A stretch of 64,000 nucleotides of DNA. Origin: Bacteroidales bacterium (lineage in GTDB: Bacteria; Bacteroidota; Bacteroidia; Bacteroidales; VadinHA17). Within the stretch, counting starts at the first letter, position 1. Every line of letters begins with the position of its first letter. The notes beneath the pieces are model-generated. The model ran no database searches, had not been told where the DNA came from, and saw only the letters and a program-made list of their open reading frames with translations. Positions 56,437-64,000 of this stretch are shown here, in pieces. The stretch lies in the NCBI GenBank assembly GCA_003142255.1, contig PLLO01000014.1, forward strand, positions 299,228 to 363,227, read 5' to 3'. A program made the position numbers and the translations under genes.

Positions 56437-56609
56437 ATTAAAAAATGATGATTTATTTTCATCCATAATTATAAGTTTCAAGGACTTCTTCAAAACTTAT
56501 TGCCATTTGAAGATCATTTATCATTTTATATTTAAATTGTCACACCTTAATTGCATATATAAAATTGATTTTATATTAAATTTGATAAAGTAAGTAAGGA
56601 TATCTTCAT
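56437..56609. other. Upstream region of susC, AT-rich
   Basis: AT-rich DNA that should contain the susC promoter. I did not find a clean TAnnTTTG element on the minus strand. Confidence 0.35.
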
Positions 56610-56625
56610 GCGCAAACGTTTGTTC
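56610..56625. promoter_or_regulatory. LacI/PurR-type operator palindrome
   Basis: GCGCAAACGTTTGTTC contains the perfect 10-bp palindrome CAAACGTTTG (56613-56622) with a central CG. LacI-family operators have this form, PurR boxes being the classical example (ACGCAAACGTTT...). It lies about 217 bases upstream of the susC start and 450 bases from the LacI gene, so it is a strong candidate binding site for that regulator. Confidence 0.55.
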
Positions 56626-57026
56626 ACAAAATACATTTATTTAATTATCATTTGCAATTATTTTTCTATTTATTTTTCATCTATAACTCCAAATCTAATT
56701 ACAGGAACATGAGATTTAGATTTATCAGCTCTGTATAATAAATATAATCAGGTAGATAATGATTTAATTGAGAACCTATCTAAATACCGCTATGAATAAG
56801 ATCCTGTGGCATAACCCCAGATCTATAATATGCATCTTTCGACTACTATTCAAATTATTATCAGCAATCCGATCAATATTCCTTAGAACGGCTGAAAAGC
56901 TCAGAATATGTATGACAATTATGGGTATTTGACCAGGATCCTAAGTATAACAGAGTGATTAAGAAGAGGACAGCGGTTGAGGAATAAGAGTTTACTATAA
57001 ATATTTATTTCTAAAATAGTTATTTA
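56626..57026. other. Intergenic region between the operator sites
   Basis: About 400 AT-rich bases. A short plus-strand frame (QDPKYNRVIKKRTAVEE near 56,930-56,985) is protein-like but not recognised. No other feature seen. Confidence 0.3.
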
Positions 57027-57042
57027 CTCTAACGTTTGTGCA
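57027..57042. promoter_or_regulatory. Second LacI-type operator candidate
   Basis: ACTCTAACGTTTGTGCAA, centred on AACGTT (57031-57036), matches the first site in CTAACGTTTG with one change from CAAACGTTTG. It lies about 30 bases after the LacI stop. Two sites 420 bp apart would allow DNA looping. Confidence 0.45.
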
Positions 57043-57070
57043 ATTAGTAAAAAAATCATTTTTTCACCTT

Positions 57071-58099
57071 TCAATTTATCTTTTTAACTGAATCCCTAAC
57101 TATCAAGTTTGTTTTCAAAGTCATATGGACAACCTTTTTCCGGTATTCCTTATTGGTAATATATTTTAACAAGATATCCACAGCCAGTTGGCCCATTTCA
57201 CTCTTTTTTTGGTCAATGGTGGTCATGGGGGTTCCAAGGAAAGCGGAATATGGCTGTTCATCGAATGAGATCAATGAAATGTTATCGGGTATTTTCAACC
57301 CCATTTCATCTATTGCTTTGATCACTCCTAGTCCAATGAGATTGCTTAGAGCAAAAATGGCCGTGGGTGGATCCTCCATGCTGAAGAGGATCCGGGTTTG
57401 CTTATAACCGTTCTCGGTACTGTAGTCATTACCGACAATCAGGCTGTCATCCACAGGGATGCCATTGTTTCGGAAAGCCTCATTGTATCCCCTAACCCTT
57501 TCAACTGTAGGGCGGCTTTTCGGAATGCCCTGTATACAGGCAATTTTCCGGTGCCCCATAGAAATCAGATAGTTCACCGCATCAATTCCGCCCTGGTAGT
57601 TGTCAGACGTAATAAAGGGAAGCCCGATTTCAGGAAAACAACGGTCCACCACCACGAGAGGCATACCAGAATCATATGTTTGAATAATGTGTTTATAATC
57701 TGTTCCCATTGGTGCTATAATAATACCCTCCACCTTATGACTGATTAGCAATTCGATCAATTCTTTTTCCACAAGATGATCTTCCCTGCTATCACAAAGG
57801 ATCAATGAATATCCTTTGGAACGAGCTTCCTTTTCAATGCTTTGTGCAATATCAGCAAAAAACGGGTTAGAAATGTCGGGAATAATAAGACCCAGGGTAT
57901 CTGTTTTGGACAGTTTCAATCCCCTGGCCAGTTTATTGGGTTTATAATTGTATTCCTTGGCGGCCTGTACTACCCGCTGCTGGGTCGTTGCACTGATTCG
58001 ATACCTTATTGACTTGCCGTTAAGCACACGTGAAACAGTAGTGATGGACAAGCCCAGCACTTCGGCCAGACCTCGAATATCATTTACTTCCTTTTTCAT
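57071..58099 (-). CDS. LacI-family transcriptional regulator
   Basis: A 342-residue LacI-type regulator. The N-terminal HTH (IRGLAEVLGLSITTVSRVLN, hinge-helix region NKLARGLKLSKTDTLGLIIP) is followed by a periplasmic-binding-protein-like sensor (FFADIAQSIEKEARSKGYSL, IIAPMGTDYKH, FDEQPYSAFLGTPMTTIDQ). An AGGAG sits just before the ATG. It probably represses the SusC/D locus on its minus-strand side until a sugar is bound; the operator candidates at 56,610 and 57,027 support this. Confidence 0.95.
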   Translation of the reverse strand: MKKEVNDIRGLAEVLGLSITTVSRVLNGKSIRYRISATTQQRVVQAAKEYNYKPNKLARGLKLSKTDTLGLIIPDISNPFFADIAQSIEKEARSKGYSLILCDSREDHLVEKELIELLISHKVEGIIIAPMGTDYKHIIQTYDSGMPLVVVDRCFPEIGLPFITSDNYQGGIDAVNYLISMGHRKIACIQGIPKSRPTVERVRGYNEAFRNNGIPVDDSLIVGNDYSTENGYKQTRILFSMEDPPTAIFALSNLIGLGVIKAIDEMGLKIPDNISLISFDEQPYSAFLGTPMTTIDQKKSEMGQLAVDILLKYITNKEYRKKVVHMTLKTNLIVRDSVKKIN

Positions 58100-58675
58100 C
58101 TCCTAAAGTTAATTATTAATGATACTTCTTATAGATCCATCATCTTTTTTAATTAATAACACGAATCTCAATAAAGTTTCCAATATTACAAAATAGATTC
58201 TGACTGATAACCATGAAAAAAATCTTATTGCTTCTATAACCAAACGTAAAATACTGCAAAACTCTTGCTTGTGCATCAGAAGTCATGGTATAATATTGGT
58301 TTTGTCGCACTTTGCTTTACAGCTAACGACCAGTTAGTCACAAACGCATTCTGAAATTAATCCTTTGAAATATAAACTCACACAATGCTTTAGACTGACT
58401 TTCACCAACTACAAATCATATGAAAGTTAAACATAAAAATTATAATGAATATATCCATAGATAATCATTTTAATGGTTTCAAATTACAATATCCCTTCAT
58501 CTCCCATTACAAAGTTAATTATAATCTTTCTTACTCGGTCTGTGATTAAGTTTTGGTTATATTATTAACTAAATTATTGTAAAATGCAAAGTGGAATGAG
58601 CGTGTATAACAAAACTCAGATATTAAAAGGTTATTTGGCATAATTATTGAACACTTTAATTCAGCCTCTTGAACT
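58100..58675. other. Divergent intergenic region, no clear features
   Basis: Between the LacI gene (minus) and a lipoprotein gene (plus). It carries AAACGTAAAA and ACAAACGCAT half-operator-like words near 58,245 and 58,340, which may autoregulate lacI, but no full palindrome. Confidence 0.3.
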
Positions 58676-59092
58676 ATGATAAAATGTAATATAAATATTA
58701 GCCTTAATATAGCATTCCTGGCTGGTCTGCTTTTTATTTCAGGGTGTGATAAACAGATTAATCAAGGAAACGGATCACTTGAAGGAGTAATTTCCATTGG
58801 GCCAATTTGTCCTGTTGAGACAATCCCTCCAGATCCGGGTTGCCTGCCAACAGCTGAGACATATAAAGCTTATCCTGTTAGTATCTGGACAACAAACGGA
58901 AGAAGGAAAATTGCTCAGATAAATCCGGCATTGGATGGCTCGTACAGAACTGAGCTTAATAATGGAAATTATCTGGTTATTCTGGAAAATGGGCAAAATG
59001 GAATTGGTAGGAGCAACTTGCCTGTCGAAGTCTCAATAATTCCACAAAATAAGACAATACTTAATATAGATATTGATACGGGAATTCGATAA
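58676..59092 (+). CDS. Small lipoprotein with carboxypeptidase-regulatory-like fold
   Basis: A 138-residue lipoprotein (LAGLLFISGCDK). After the lipid anchor comes GSLEGVISIGPICPVET with PPDPGCLPTAETYKAYPV, then INPALDGSYRTELNNGNYLV and VEVSIIPQNKTILNIDI. The G.V..G.ICPV..P....C pattern is seen in many small Bacteroidota lipoproteins related to CarboxypepD/transthyretin-like domains. No function is known to me for this group. Confidence 0.65.
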   Translation: MIKCNINISLNIAFLAGLLFISGCDKQINQGNGSLEGVISIGPICPVETIPPDPGCLPTAETYKAYPVSIWTTNGRRKIAQINPALDGSYRTELNNGNYLVILENGQNGIGRSNLPVEVSIIPQNKTILNIDIDTGIR

Positions 59093-59227
59093 TATCAATA
59101 TCCGACAAAAATGTCCATCCCGTAAAAGAACTATCTTTCGTTTCTGACATTACTTTAAGTTTAAGTTATATTATTAAATCTGCAAGAGTTTCTTTTAACT
59201 TATAAGTGGTGAAAACGGTGGGGTAAA

Positions 59228-59345
59228 GTCCAAAACTTCAAATATGTTAATAGAAATTTAAAGGCGGCACTTGCCTTTTATAGAGAATTGACACTTCCAA
59301 AGTGCATTGATACGAGACATACTTATTCCACATTAATCGCCGCTT
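59228..59345 (+). pseudogene. Tyrosine-recombinase fragment (C-terminal box region)
   Basis: Plus-strand frame VQNFKYVNRNLKAALAFYRE, LTLPKCIDTRHTYSTLIAA. It resembles the integrase segment leading to the RHxxAT/HxLRH catalytic box (ARHTFAT/RHTYST), in a Bacteroidota-type protein. The frame ends at a TAG at 59372 and has no start. It is a second integrase relic beyond the one at 14,115. Confidence 0.45.
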
Positions 59346-59429
59346 TTTATATTCAAAGTACTATAATTGGGTAGCGAAACTCTTTGCCTCTTATCAATTA
59401 AATTTATTCCTTATTGAACAATTTAATAG

Positions 59430-59657
59430 TTTCGTCCTGCAGTAAAAGCCAGTGTTCTTGACCTTGGTTGGCCGGATCATTTTGACCACCAAGAGCCGTA
59501 TTTATTGAGAACATTGAAATATATTTATAATTTTGACGTCAATTCTATCGTTTATATTGATAAAGTAGAATTTGCGCTTATTTGGTGGCCAGAAGACCAC
59601 AAAGTTCATAAAATGAATCTGAAAGGATATGAAGGAGTTCGGGAAGGCATAGTGTAA
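59430..59657 (+). other. Open frame without start, unassigned
   Basis: A 75-codon plus-strand frame (VLDLGWPDHFDHQEPYLLRT ... KMNLKGYEGVREGIV) between stops. It is protein-like in composition, but I cannot assign a family and it has no start codon until HKMN. It may be a degraded gene. Confidence 0.3.
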
Positions 59658-59713
59658 TGGTGATTGATTAGATATTGGTGATTATAAATAACATACATAA
59701 AAATTAAATTATT

Positions 59714-59923
59714 ATGGATTTTACAAGCCCGATGCACCTTATTTTAATAATAGCCGTAATTGCGTTATTATTTGGTGGGAAAAAGATTCCTGAGTTGATG
59801 AAAGGTATTGGTCAGGGGATGAAGGAGTTCAAAAAAGCATCACAAATTGATGATGAACCTGCAAAAACAGAGCCTGAGATAAAATACAAAGACGTTGATA
59901 TTAAGGTCTCAGAGAAAAAATGA
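59714..59923 (+). CDS. tatA: Twin-arginine translocase subunit TatA/E
   Basis: A 69-residue TatA/E protein. A short N-terminal helix (PMHLILIIAVIALLFGG) is followed by the amphipathic helix KKIPELMKGIGQGMKEFKKA and an acidic, charged tail. FGGKKIPEL is the family hallmark. It forms the pore component of the Sec-independent transport system. No other tat gene lies nearby, and a 75-bp repeat starts 18 bases after its stop. Confidence 0.92.
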   Translation: MDFTSPMHLILIIAVIALLFGGKKIPELMKGIGQGMKEFKKASQIDDEPAKTEPEIKYKDVDIKVSEKK

Positions 59924-59940
59924 TAAAATTCAATATAAAT

Positions 59941-60045
59941 CCACCCACCCAGGACTAACCCTGGATGGATGGACTTAGCACTGCTATTATTACACAGATA
60001 ACTAATTAAGAGAGCAACCTGAACACCTATTTACCTGGTTAGTTC
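59941..60045. repeat. Intergenic repeat, copy 1 (possible structured RNA)
   Basis: Copy 1 of an element found again at 63,170-63,265. It begins with a hairpin CCAGG-ACTAAC-CCTGG, then ATGGACTTAGCAC, TATTATTACA, AGAGAGCAACC and GAACACCTAT, with CCTGG near the end. It starts right after the tatA stop. Confidence 0.55.
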
Positions 60046-60197
60046 AAGATCAATGTCAGGCAAATCACTCTGTAGTTTCAGCAAAGAAAATGTTTAATTG
60101 TGATCGAATTTTATATTTCTCCAGAATTACTTCATAATTGAAGAGTATTTTTATTGGTTAAAGTTCATTTACCAACTAATTTGTAATATTTTATTTT

Positions 60198-61217
60198 ATG
60201 AAAAGGACAATTTTTATAATCAGCTGTGCTGCTTTGATAATTAGCAGTTCTTCCTTAATCGCTCAATCGAATTACAAAATTGCAAACAAAATCCACGTTG
60301 AGGGCGAAGGAGGTTGGGACTATCTTAACGTTGATGAAGTCAACGGTACAATATTTGTTTCACATGCAACTGTTGCACAAGCCATTGATATTAAAACCGG
60401 GAAACTGGTCGGTACAATACCAGATACAAAAGGCATTCATGGAATTGCTATTGCTAATGATCTGAATAAAGGTTTCACGAGCAATGGCCGGGACTCATCA
60501 GTTACCGTTTTTAATCTTAAAACCTTTGAAGTAATTACAAAGATACAGGTAACCGGCCAAAACCCTGATGCTATCTTATATGATCCCTATTCACAAAAAG
60601 TCTTTACTTTCAACGGCAGAAGCAACAATTCGACTGTAATCGATGCTAAAGAAAATAAGGTGGTTGCTACAATACCCCTTGACGGGAAACCCGAATTCTC
60701 GGCAACTGACGGGAAGGGGAAGATTTTTGTGAACATCGAAGATAAAAGCGTTATCAATGTCATTAATGCATCTACCTTAAAAGTAGAGCAACATTGGCCA
60801 ATTGCCCCCGGTGAAGAACCCAGCGGGTTAGCTCTGGATAATCAGAATCATCGCTTATTCAGTGTTTGTGGCAATAAGTTAATGGTAGTCATAGATGCTG
60901 AAACCGGCAAAGTTATCACTACTCTGCCAATTGGAGACCGCTGCGATGGAGTTGCATTTGATCCTGAATTAAAGCGTGCATATTCATCTAATGGTGAAGG
61001 ATCAATAACTGTAGTCCAGGAAGAAAACAGCAATAGTTTCAAAGTTCTCGAAACTATTGTTACGCAACCAGGGGCCAAAACAATAGCCATTAACAAAACC
61101 ACTCACCATTTGTATCTTACAACTGCAGAATATGAGTCAGCACCTACTGCAGATAACCGTAGGCCACCTGTAAAACCTAACTCATTTCAAATTCTAGATA
61201 TAGAAACACTGAAATAA
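60198..61217 (+). CDS. Secreted beta-propeller protein (YncE/YVTN type)
   Basis: A 339-residue exported protein (signal TIFIISCAALIISSSSLIAQ). It has repeated blade motifs: WDYLNVDEVNGTIFVSHATV, GIAIANDLNKGFTSNGRDSS, DAILYDPYSQKVFTFNGRS and GLALDNQNHRLFSVCGNKL. Each consists of a strand pair with a conserved loop. YVTN/YncE propellers mediate protein or ligand binding; no catalytic residues can be named. It stands alone between tatA and the GT4 gene. Confidence 0.85.
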   Translation: MKRTIFIISCAALIISSSSLIAQSNYKIANKIHVEGEGGWDYLNVDEVNGTIFVSHATVAQAIDIKTGKLVGTIPDTKGIHGIAIANDLNKGFTSNGRDSSVTVFNLKTFEVITKIQVTGQNPDAILYDPYSQKVFTFNGRSNNSTVIDAKENKVVATIPLDGKPEFSATDGKGKIFVNIEDKSVINVINASTLKVEQHWPIAPGEEPSGLALDNQNHRLFSVCGNKLMVVIDAETGKVITTLPIGDRCDGVAFDPELKRAYSSNGEGSITVVQEENSNSFKVLETIVTQPGAKTIAINKTTHHLYLTTAEYESAPTADNRRPPVKPNSFQILDIETLK

Positions 61218-61324
61218 TTGCAATTTGTACTCCTGATTCATTCCACTAAGAATGATTTCGTAGGTCAGTTTAAGAAGGATATTCGGCATATATTTTTTAA
61301 ACTATCAGATTATCTGTCTTATAT

Positions 61325-62434
61325 ATGAAAATCCTTCATGTAACGGATGGTTCAATTTATAATTATGATGGCGTTTCCACATACATAAATGAATTATTGG
61401 AATGTGCCTGTACAGGGGAAGCGCAATTATTAGTATTTACCACAGTGCCTTTGAACCCGGGAAAACTCAGGAGAATAAACCATACGGCTGAAGTTAAGGA
61501 ATTTAAAAACCTGAAGATTTTCAGCTCTGATAAATTTAATTTCTCTTTGCCGCGCGGAATGAAAAAAGCCATGAATGAATTTGAACCTGAACTTGTGTGG
61601 ATTCATACAATTGGCCCCCTTGGACTCAGGGCTGCCCGTTTGTCAAAGAATAAATATCCTGTAATTTACACCAAACATAGTTTCGATGGCGATTTATGGT
61701 GCTTGCATCTCAAAATCCACGTAGGTTTTCAATGGTTTTATCAAAATGTGGCTATTCTTGTTGAAAGGTTGGTGTTAAAATATTGTGATGCTGCTATATA
61801 CCACTTTGATAATTCTGAAAAGATCCTCAGTAATAAATTTTTCAATAAATTTAAATATATGCCTCCTCCTTTAAACGAAAAATTTATAAATGAAAAATCG
61901 TACAGGGACGAAAGTCATAATGATGGGATTATAACAATTGGCTTTTGTGGCAGGCTCGACCCGGAAAAAAGTATTGAGATGCTATTCACGGCGGCTGATA
62001 TTTATCAGAAGAAATATAATAAGAAGAATATCAGATTATTGTTAATTGGGGAAGGCCCAATTGCTGATACAATAGTCAGTCAATATCCCCATGTTGATGC
62101 AAGAATTACAGGATTTGTGGATAACGTAGTGCCGTATCTGGATCAGTTAGATGCTTATATTCTTGCGTCAAAAACGGAAACCACTTCACTATCCTCTCTG
62201 GAAGCTTATTCCAGAGGACTTCCAATTTTCTCAACCCCTGTAGGTTTTTTAGGCCAGAATGCCGATAAGTATCAGCACATCTATAATTTTAATACCGCTG
62301 AGGAATTAGCGTCACTTATAAATGAGGTCCTGAATGTAAAAAAGATTTCTGTTGTGCCTCCTTCGGTCAAACTCGGCTCACCGATTATTACATTTTCGAA
62401 ACTCCACGAAATGGTTGTTAATGAATACCTATGA
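61325..62434 (+). CDS. Glycosyltransferase family 4
   Basis: A 369-residue GT-B enzyme. GFCGRLDPEKSIEMLFTAAD near residue 207 and LLLIGEGP are the donor-binding core, and ILASKTETTSLSSLEAYSRG with PIFSTPVGF is the C-terminal nucleotide-sugar site. It transfers a hexose or similar sugar from a nucleotide donor, probably in cell-surface glycan or lipid synthesis. Its stop overlaps the next start (ATGA at 62431-62434), so the two are translationally coupled. Confidence 0.9.
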   Translation: MKILHVTDGSIYNYDGVSTYINELLECACTGEAQLLVFTTVPLNPGKLRRINHTAEVKEFKNLKIFSSDKFNFSLPRGMKKAMNEFEPELVWIHTIGPLGLRAARLSKNKYPVIYTKHSFDGDLWCLHLKIHVGFQWFYQNVAILVERLVLKYCDAAIYHFDNSEKILSNKFFNKFKYMPPPLNEKFINEKSYRDESHNDGIITIGFCGRLDPEKSIEMLFTAADIYQKKYNKKNIRLLLIGEGPIADTIVSQYPHVDARITGFVDNVVPYLDQLDAYILASKTETTSLSSLEAYSRGLPIFSTPVGFLGQNADKYQHIYNFNTAEELASLINEVLNVKKISVVPPSVKLGSPIITFSKLHEMVVNEYL

Positions 62435-63129
62435 AAAAAGTTGCATTATGTATTCATGATCTAAGGGCTTCTGACGGGAGAAAAATTATTGAAACAATTA
62501 AAAGTGTCCGGGAATTATTCAGATCCGATCCGATTACAATACATCTTGTGATGGATAAAGATATGATTACTGAGGATGAAACTTTTCTATATTTAAAAGA
62601 AGAGGTTGAGCATAAACAATTAGAAATAGTATTCCATGGAATATCTCATCAATGCCCCGTTGGCACGGGAAAATTATTTTCATGGTATCATAAGAATCAG
62701 GCAGAATTCCTGTCGAATACCTTTCAGGCAGATGTAAACAGGTTCAGATATGACAGATTGAATGAGATCCTTCAAATAAAAACAGGAATTTGTCCACCCT
62801 GCTGGATTGCAAGCTCGGCTGGCTGGAAGTTTATAAAGAGCATATCTCCATTCTACTTTGAAAAATTATTGTCGATTAATTTTAACAACAAATGTTTTTT
62901 TTCATTCCCGGTTTCTTTGGCAAGCGATAATAAAAAAGAACTTTATTTACTAAAAGGACTGGTATCACTCATCTCAACAATTGCAATTCTCTTCAATCAT
63001 AAAAGGTTAAGGTTCATCATACACACCATCGATCTTCCGAATACTGATTCCATTACCTTTCTTCAGCATAAATACTATAAGTTGATTTCAAATGGATTTT
63101 CACCGGTATTACAAAAAGAACTTGTCTGA
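62431..63129 (+). CDS. DUF2334-type polysaccharide-deacetylase-like protein
   Basis: A 232-residue protein with the layout of NodB/DUF2334 deacetylases: an aspartate in CIHDLRASDG, the metal-site pattern VFHGISHQCP (HG.SH), PPCWIASSAGWKF and a late HTID. The ATGA overlap with the GT4 gene suggests the pair works on one glycan. It could deacetylate a sugar added by its partner. The activity is inferred from motif positions. Confidence 0.6.
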   Translation: MKKVALCIHDLRASDGRKIIETIKSVRELFRSDPITIHLVMDKDMITEDETFLYLKEEVEHKQLEIVFHGISHQCPVGTGKLFSWYHKNQAEFLSNTFQADVNRFRYDRLNEILQIKTGICPPCWIASSAGWKFIKSISPFYFEKLLSINFNNKCFFSFPVSLASDNKKELYLLKGLVSLISTIAILFNHKRLRFIIHTIDLPNTDSITFLQHKYYKLISNGFSPVLQKELV

Positions 63130-63164
63130 TTTGAATCAAAAACTTTCAGTTAATTTTTGCCCAC

Positions 63165-63270
63165 TCAAACAAGTCCCCCGAAGGGGACCTGGTGAATGGA
63201 CTTAGCACGGTTATTATTACATAGAAGGCTGATAATGAGAGCAACCCGAACACCTATGATCCTGGCTAAA
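63165..63270. repeat. Intergenic repeat, copy 2 (possible structured RNA)
   Basis: Copy 2 of the element at 59,941. It opens with a strong hairpin GTCCCC-CGAA-GGGGAC, then ATGGACTTAGCAC, GGTTATTATTACA, GAGAGCAACC and GAACACCTAT. It also lies just after a gene stop, here that of the deacetylase-like gene. Confidence 0.55.
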
Positions 63271-63304
63271 ATTAATAAATCAAATAGTCAAATAAACAAA
63301 TAAA

Positions 63305-64000
63305 TCAATAATCTCTCAGACATCGGGCATTCAAGCCGGCAACCAAGTTATAGAATTGTAGATTTGGATCACTATTGATCAAAAAATGGTACCATGCGCC
63401 GCGCAATAATTCCGACGCATCGAGCTTCGTAGCCGACCACCAGGCACCAAGTTCGTCGCCAATGTAGTAGAATGTACCATTGTCGTAGCGGTACCCACTT
63501 GGCAAAGCTGTAAAACCGCTTTCGTTGGTAGCTCCTGTTGTGCCGGTTTCTCTTAGTTTGTCGCCGGCAACACTTTCACCTCCCAAATAGGTTATCAGTA
63601 TTGCCCATTCGGCATCGGTTGGCACATGCCAGCCCGTAGGGCATAGTTTGCCTGTGTTTACTGTGTACCAGTTGTACAAAGCTCCATAAGTAGCTTTATA
63701 GGTAGCTGCATCATTATTATACCAGCAGTAGCCAGGTGTGGTCAATTCTGCCCATTCAGTATTATTAGTAACCAAAGGTATTGCAGTACCATCGTTGTAT
63801 TTACTGGTTTTTAAATCTTCAGCCATCCAGATCTGTTGTCCAATCCTGATCGTTTTATAGGTATTACCATCCATATCGGTAACCAGAGAAGTGTCCTGAA
63901 CGGTACTTCCGGAAATTTTAATGTTCCCGCTCACAACTAAATTATTCTTAACATTCAATACTCCGGTTATCCCAACTGTGTCTGTATTAGCCTGCAGCAG
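63305..64000 (-). CDS. FISUMP-domain protein (partial, N-terminus outside window)
   Basis: At least 231 residues in an open frame that runs out of the window at 64,000 (a TTG at 63956-63958 is not a start). The upstream part reads ANTDTVGITGVLNVKNN and SGNIKISGSTVQDTS. The rest is the Fibrobacter succinogenes major paralogous domain: DGNTYKTIRIGQQIWMAEDL, ALYNWYTVNTGKLCPTGWHV, PTDAEWAILITYLGG, GYRYDNGTFYYIG, AWWSATK and ARCLRDY. FISUMP proteins are secreted surface proteins of unknown detailed role. Confidence 0.85.
   Translation of the reverse strand: MLQANTDTVGITGVLNVKNNLVVSGNIKISGSTVQDTSLVTDMDGNTYKTIRIGQQIWMAEDLKTSKYNDGTAIPLVTNNTEWAELTTPGYCWYNNDAATYKATYGALYNWYTVNTGKLCPTGWHVPTDAEWAILITYLGGESVAGDKLRETGTTGATNESGFTALPSGYRYDNGTFYYIGDELGAWWSATKLDASELLRGAWYHFLINSDPNLQFYNLVAGLNARCLRDY

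Overview
The window looks like a chromosomal stretch from a glycan-degrading Bacteroidota species, probably in Bacteroidales or a neighbouring order. The basis is four SusC/SusD pairs, an ECF sigma/FecR pair with a DUF4974-type tail, GH97, GH27, GH28-like and CE8 enzymes, a FISUMP-domain protein, TAnnTTTG-type promoter motifs and generally AT-rich DNA. No CRISPR array, rRNA operon or intact tRNA was seen.

Layout. Positions 1-2,930 are accessory DNA: the tail of a membrane protein, a RhuM-Doc/Fic cassette bracketed by attC-like inverted motifs, a small HTH protein with iterated upstream repeats, and a decayed tRNA-Pro(GGG). Positions 3,085-12,096 hold locus 1, all on the minus strand: ECF sigma, FecR, SusC with an STN domain, SusD, an alpha/beta esterase and a pectin methylesterase. 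Positions 12,298-16,900 mix mobile-element scars (an IS21-like end pair, an att-like 90-bp repeat, a tyrosine-integrase relic, a MITE-like palindrome) with sugar-metabolism genes (double class II aldolase, DUF4432 epimerase-like protein, esterase). Positions 17,049-22,312 are a tight four-gene sugar operon: MFS porter, fucose-isomerase-like enzyme, class II FBA-like aldolase and FGGY kinase.

Positions 22,538-42,411 hold locus 2: GH27, GH97, a GH99-like protein, two tandem SusC/SusD pairs, an AraC regulator and a GH28-like enzyme. A 290-bp segment carrying the AraC gene tail and a promoter motif is duplicated so that one copy precedes the SusC operon and the other precedes the GH28 gene. Part of this locus is richer in G+C than its surroundings. 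Positions 42,460-43,643 are a scar island made of fragments of araC, gspF and ribokinase plus two copies of the 90-bp repeat.

Positions 43,646-47,338 form a ribose or ADP-ribose salvage module: GRP-type sugar permease, secreted ADP-ribosylglycohydrolase and ribokinase. Positions 47,657-58,099 are locus 3: an esterase flanked by relics of two other hydrolases, a TIM-barrel-like/SUMF1 fusion, SusD, SusC and a LacI regulator with PurR-like palindromes in front of SusC. Positions 58,676-64,000 hold ordinary plus-strand genes (lipoprotein, TatA, beta-propeller, GT4 glycosyltransferase, deacetylase-like protein), a pair of related intergenic repeats that may be a structured element, and the end of a FISUMP protein.

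Reading of function: three polysaccharide utilisation loci under three regulators (sigma/FecR, AraC, LacI) import oligosaccharides through SusC/D. Pectin esterase and the GH28-like enzyme point to pectin, GH27 and GH97 to alpha-galactosyl-type side chains. Released sugars would enter the isomerase-kinase-aldolase pathway. Function assignments come from motif recognition alone; no database search was run.
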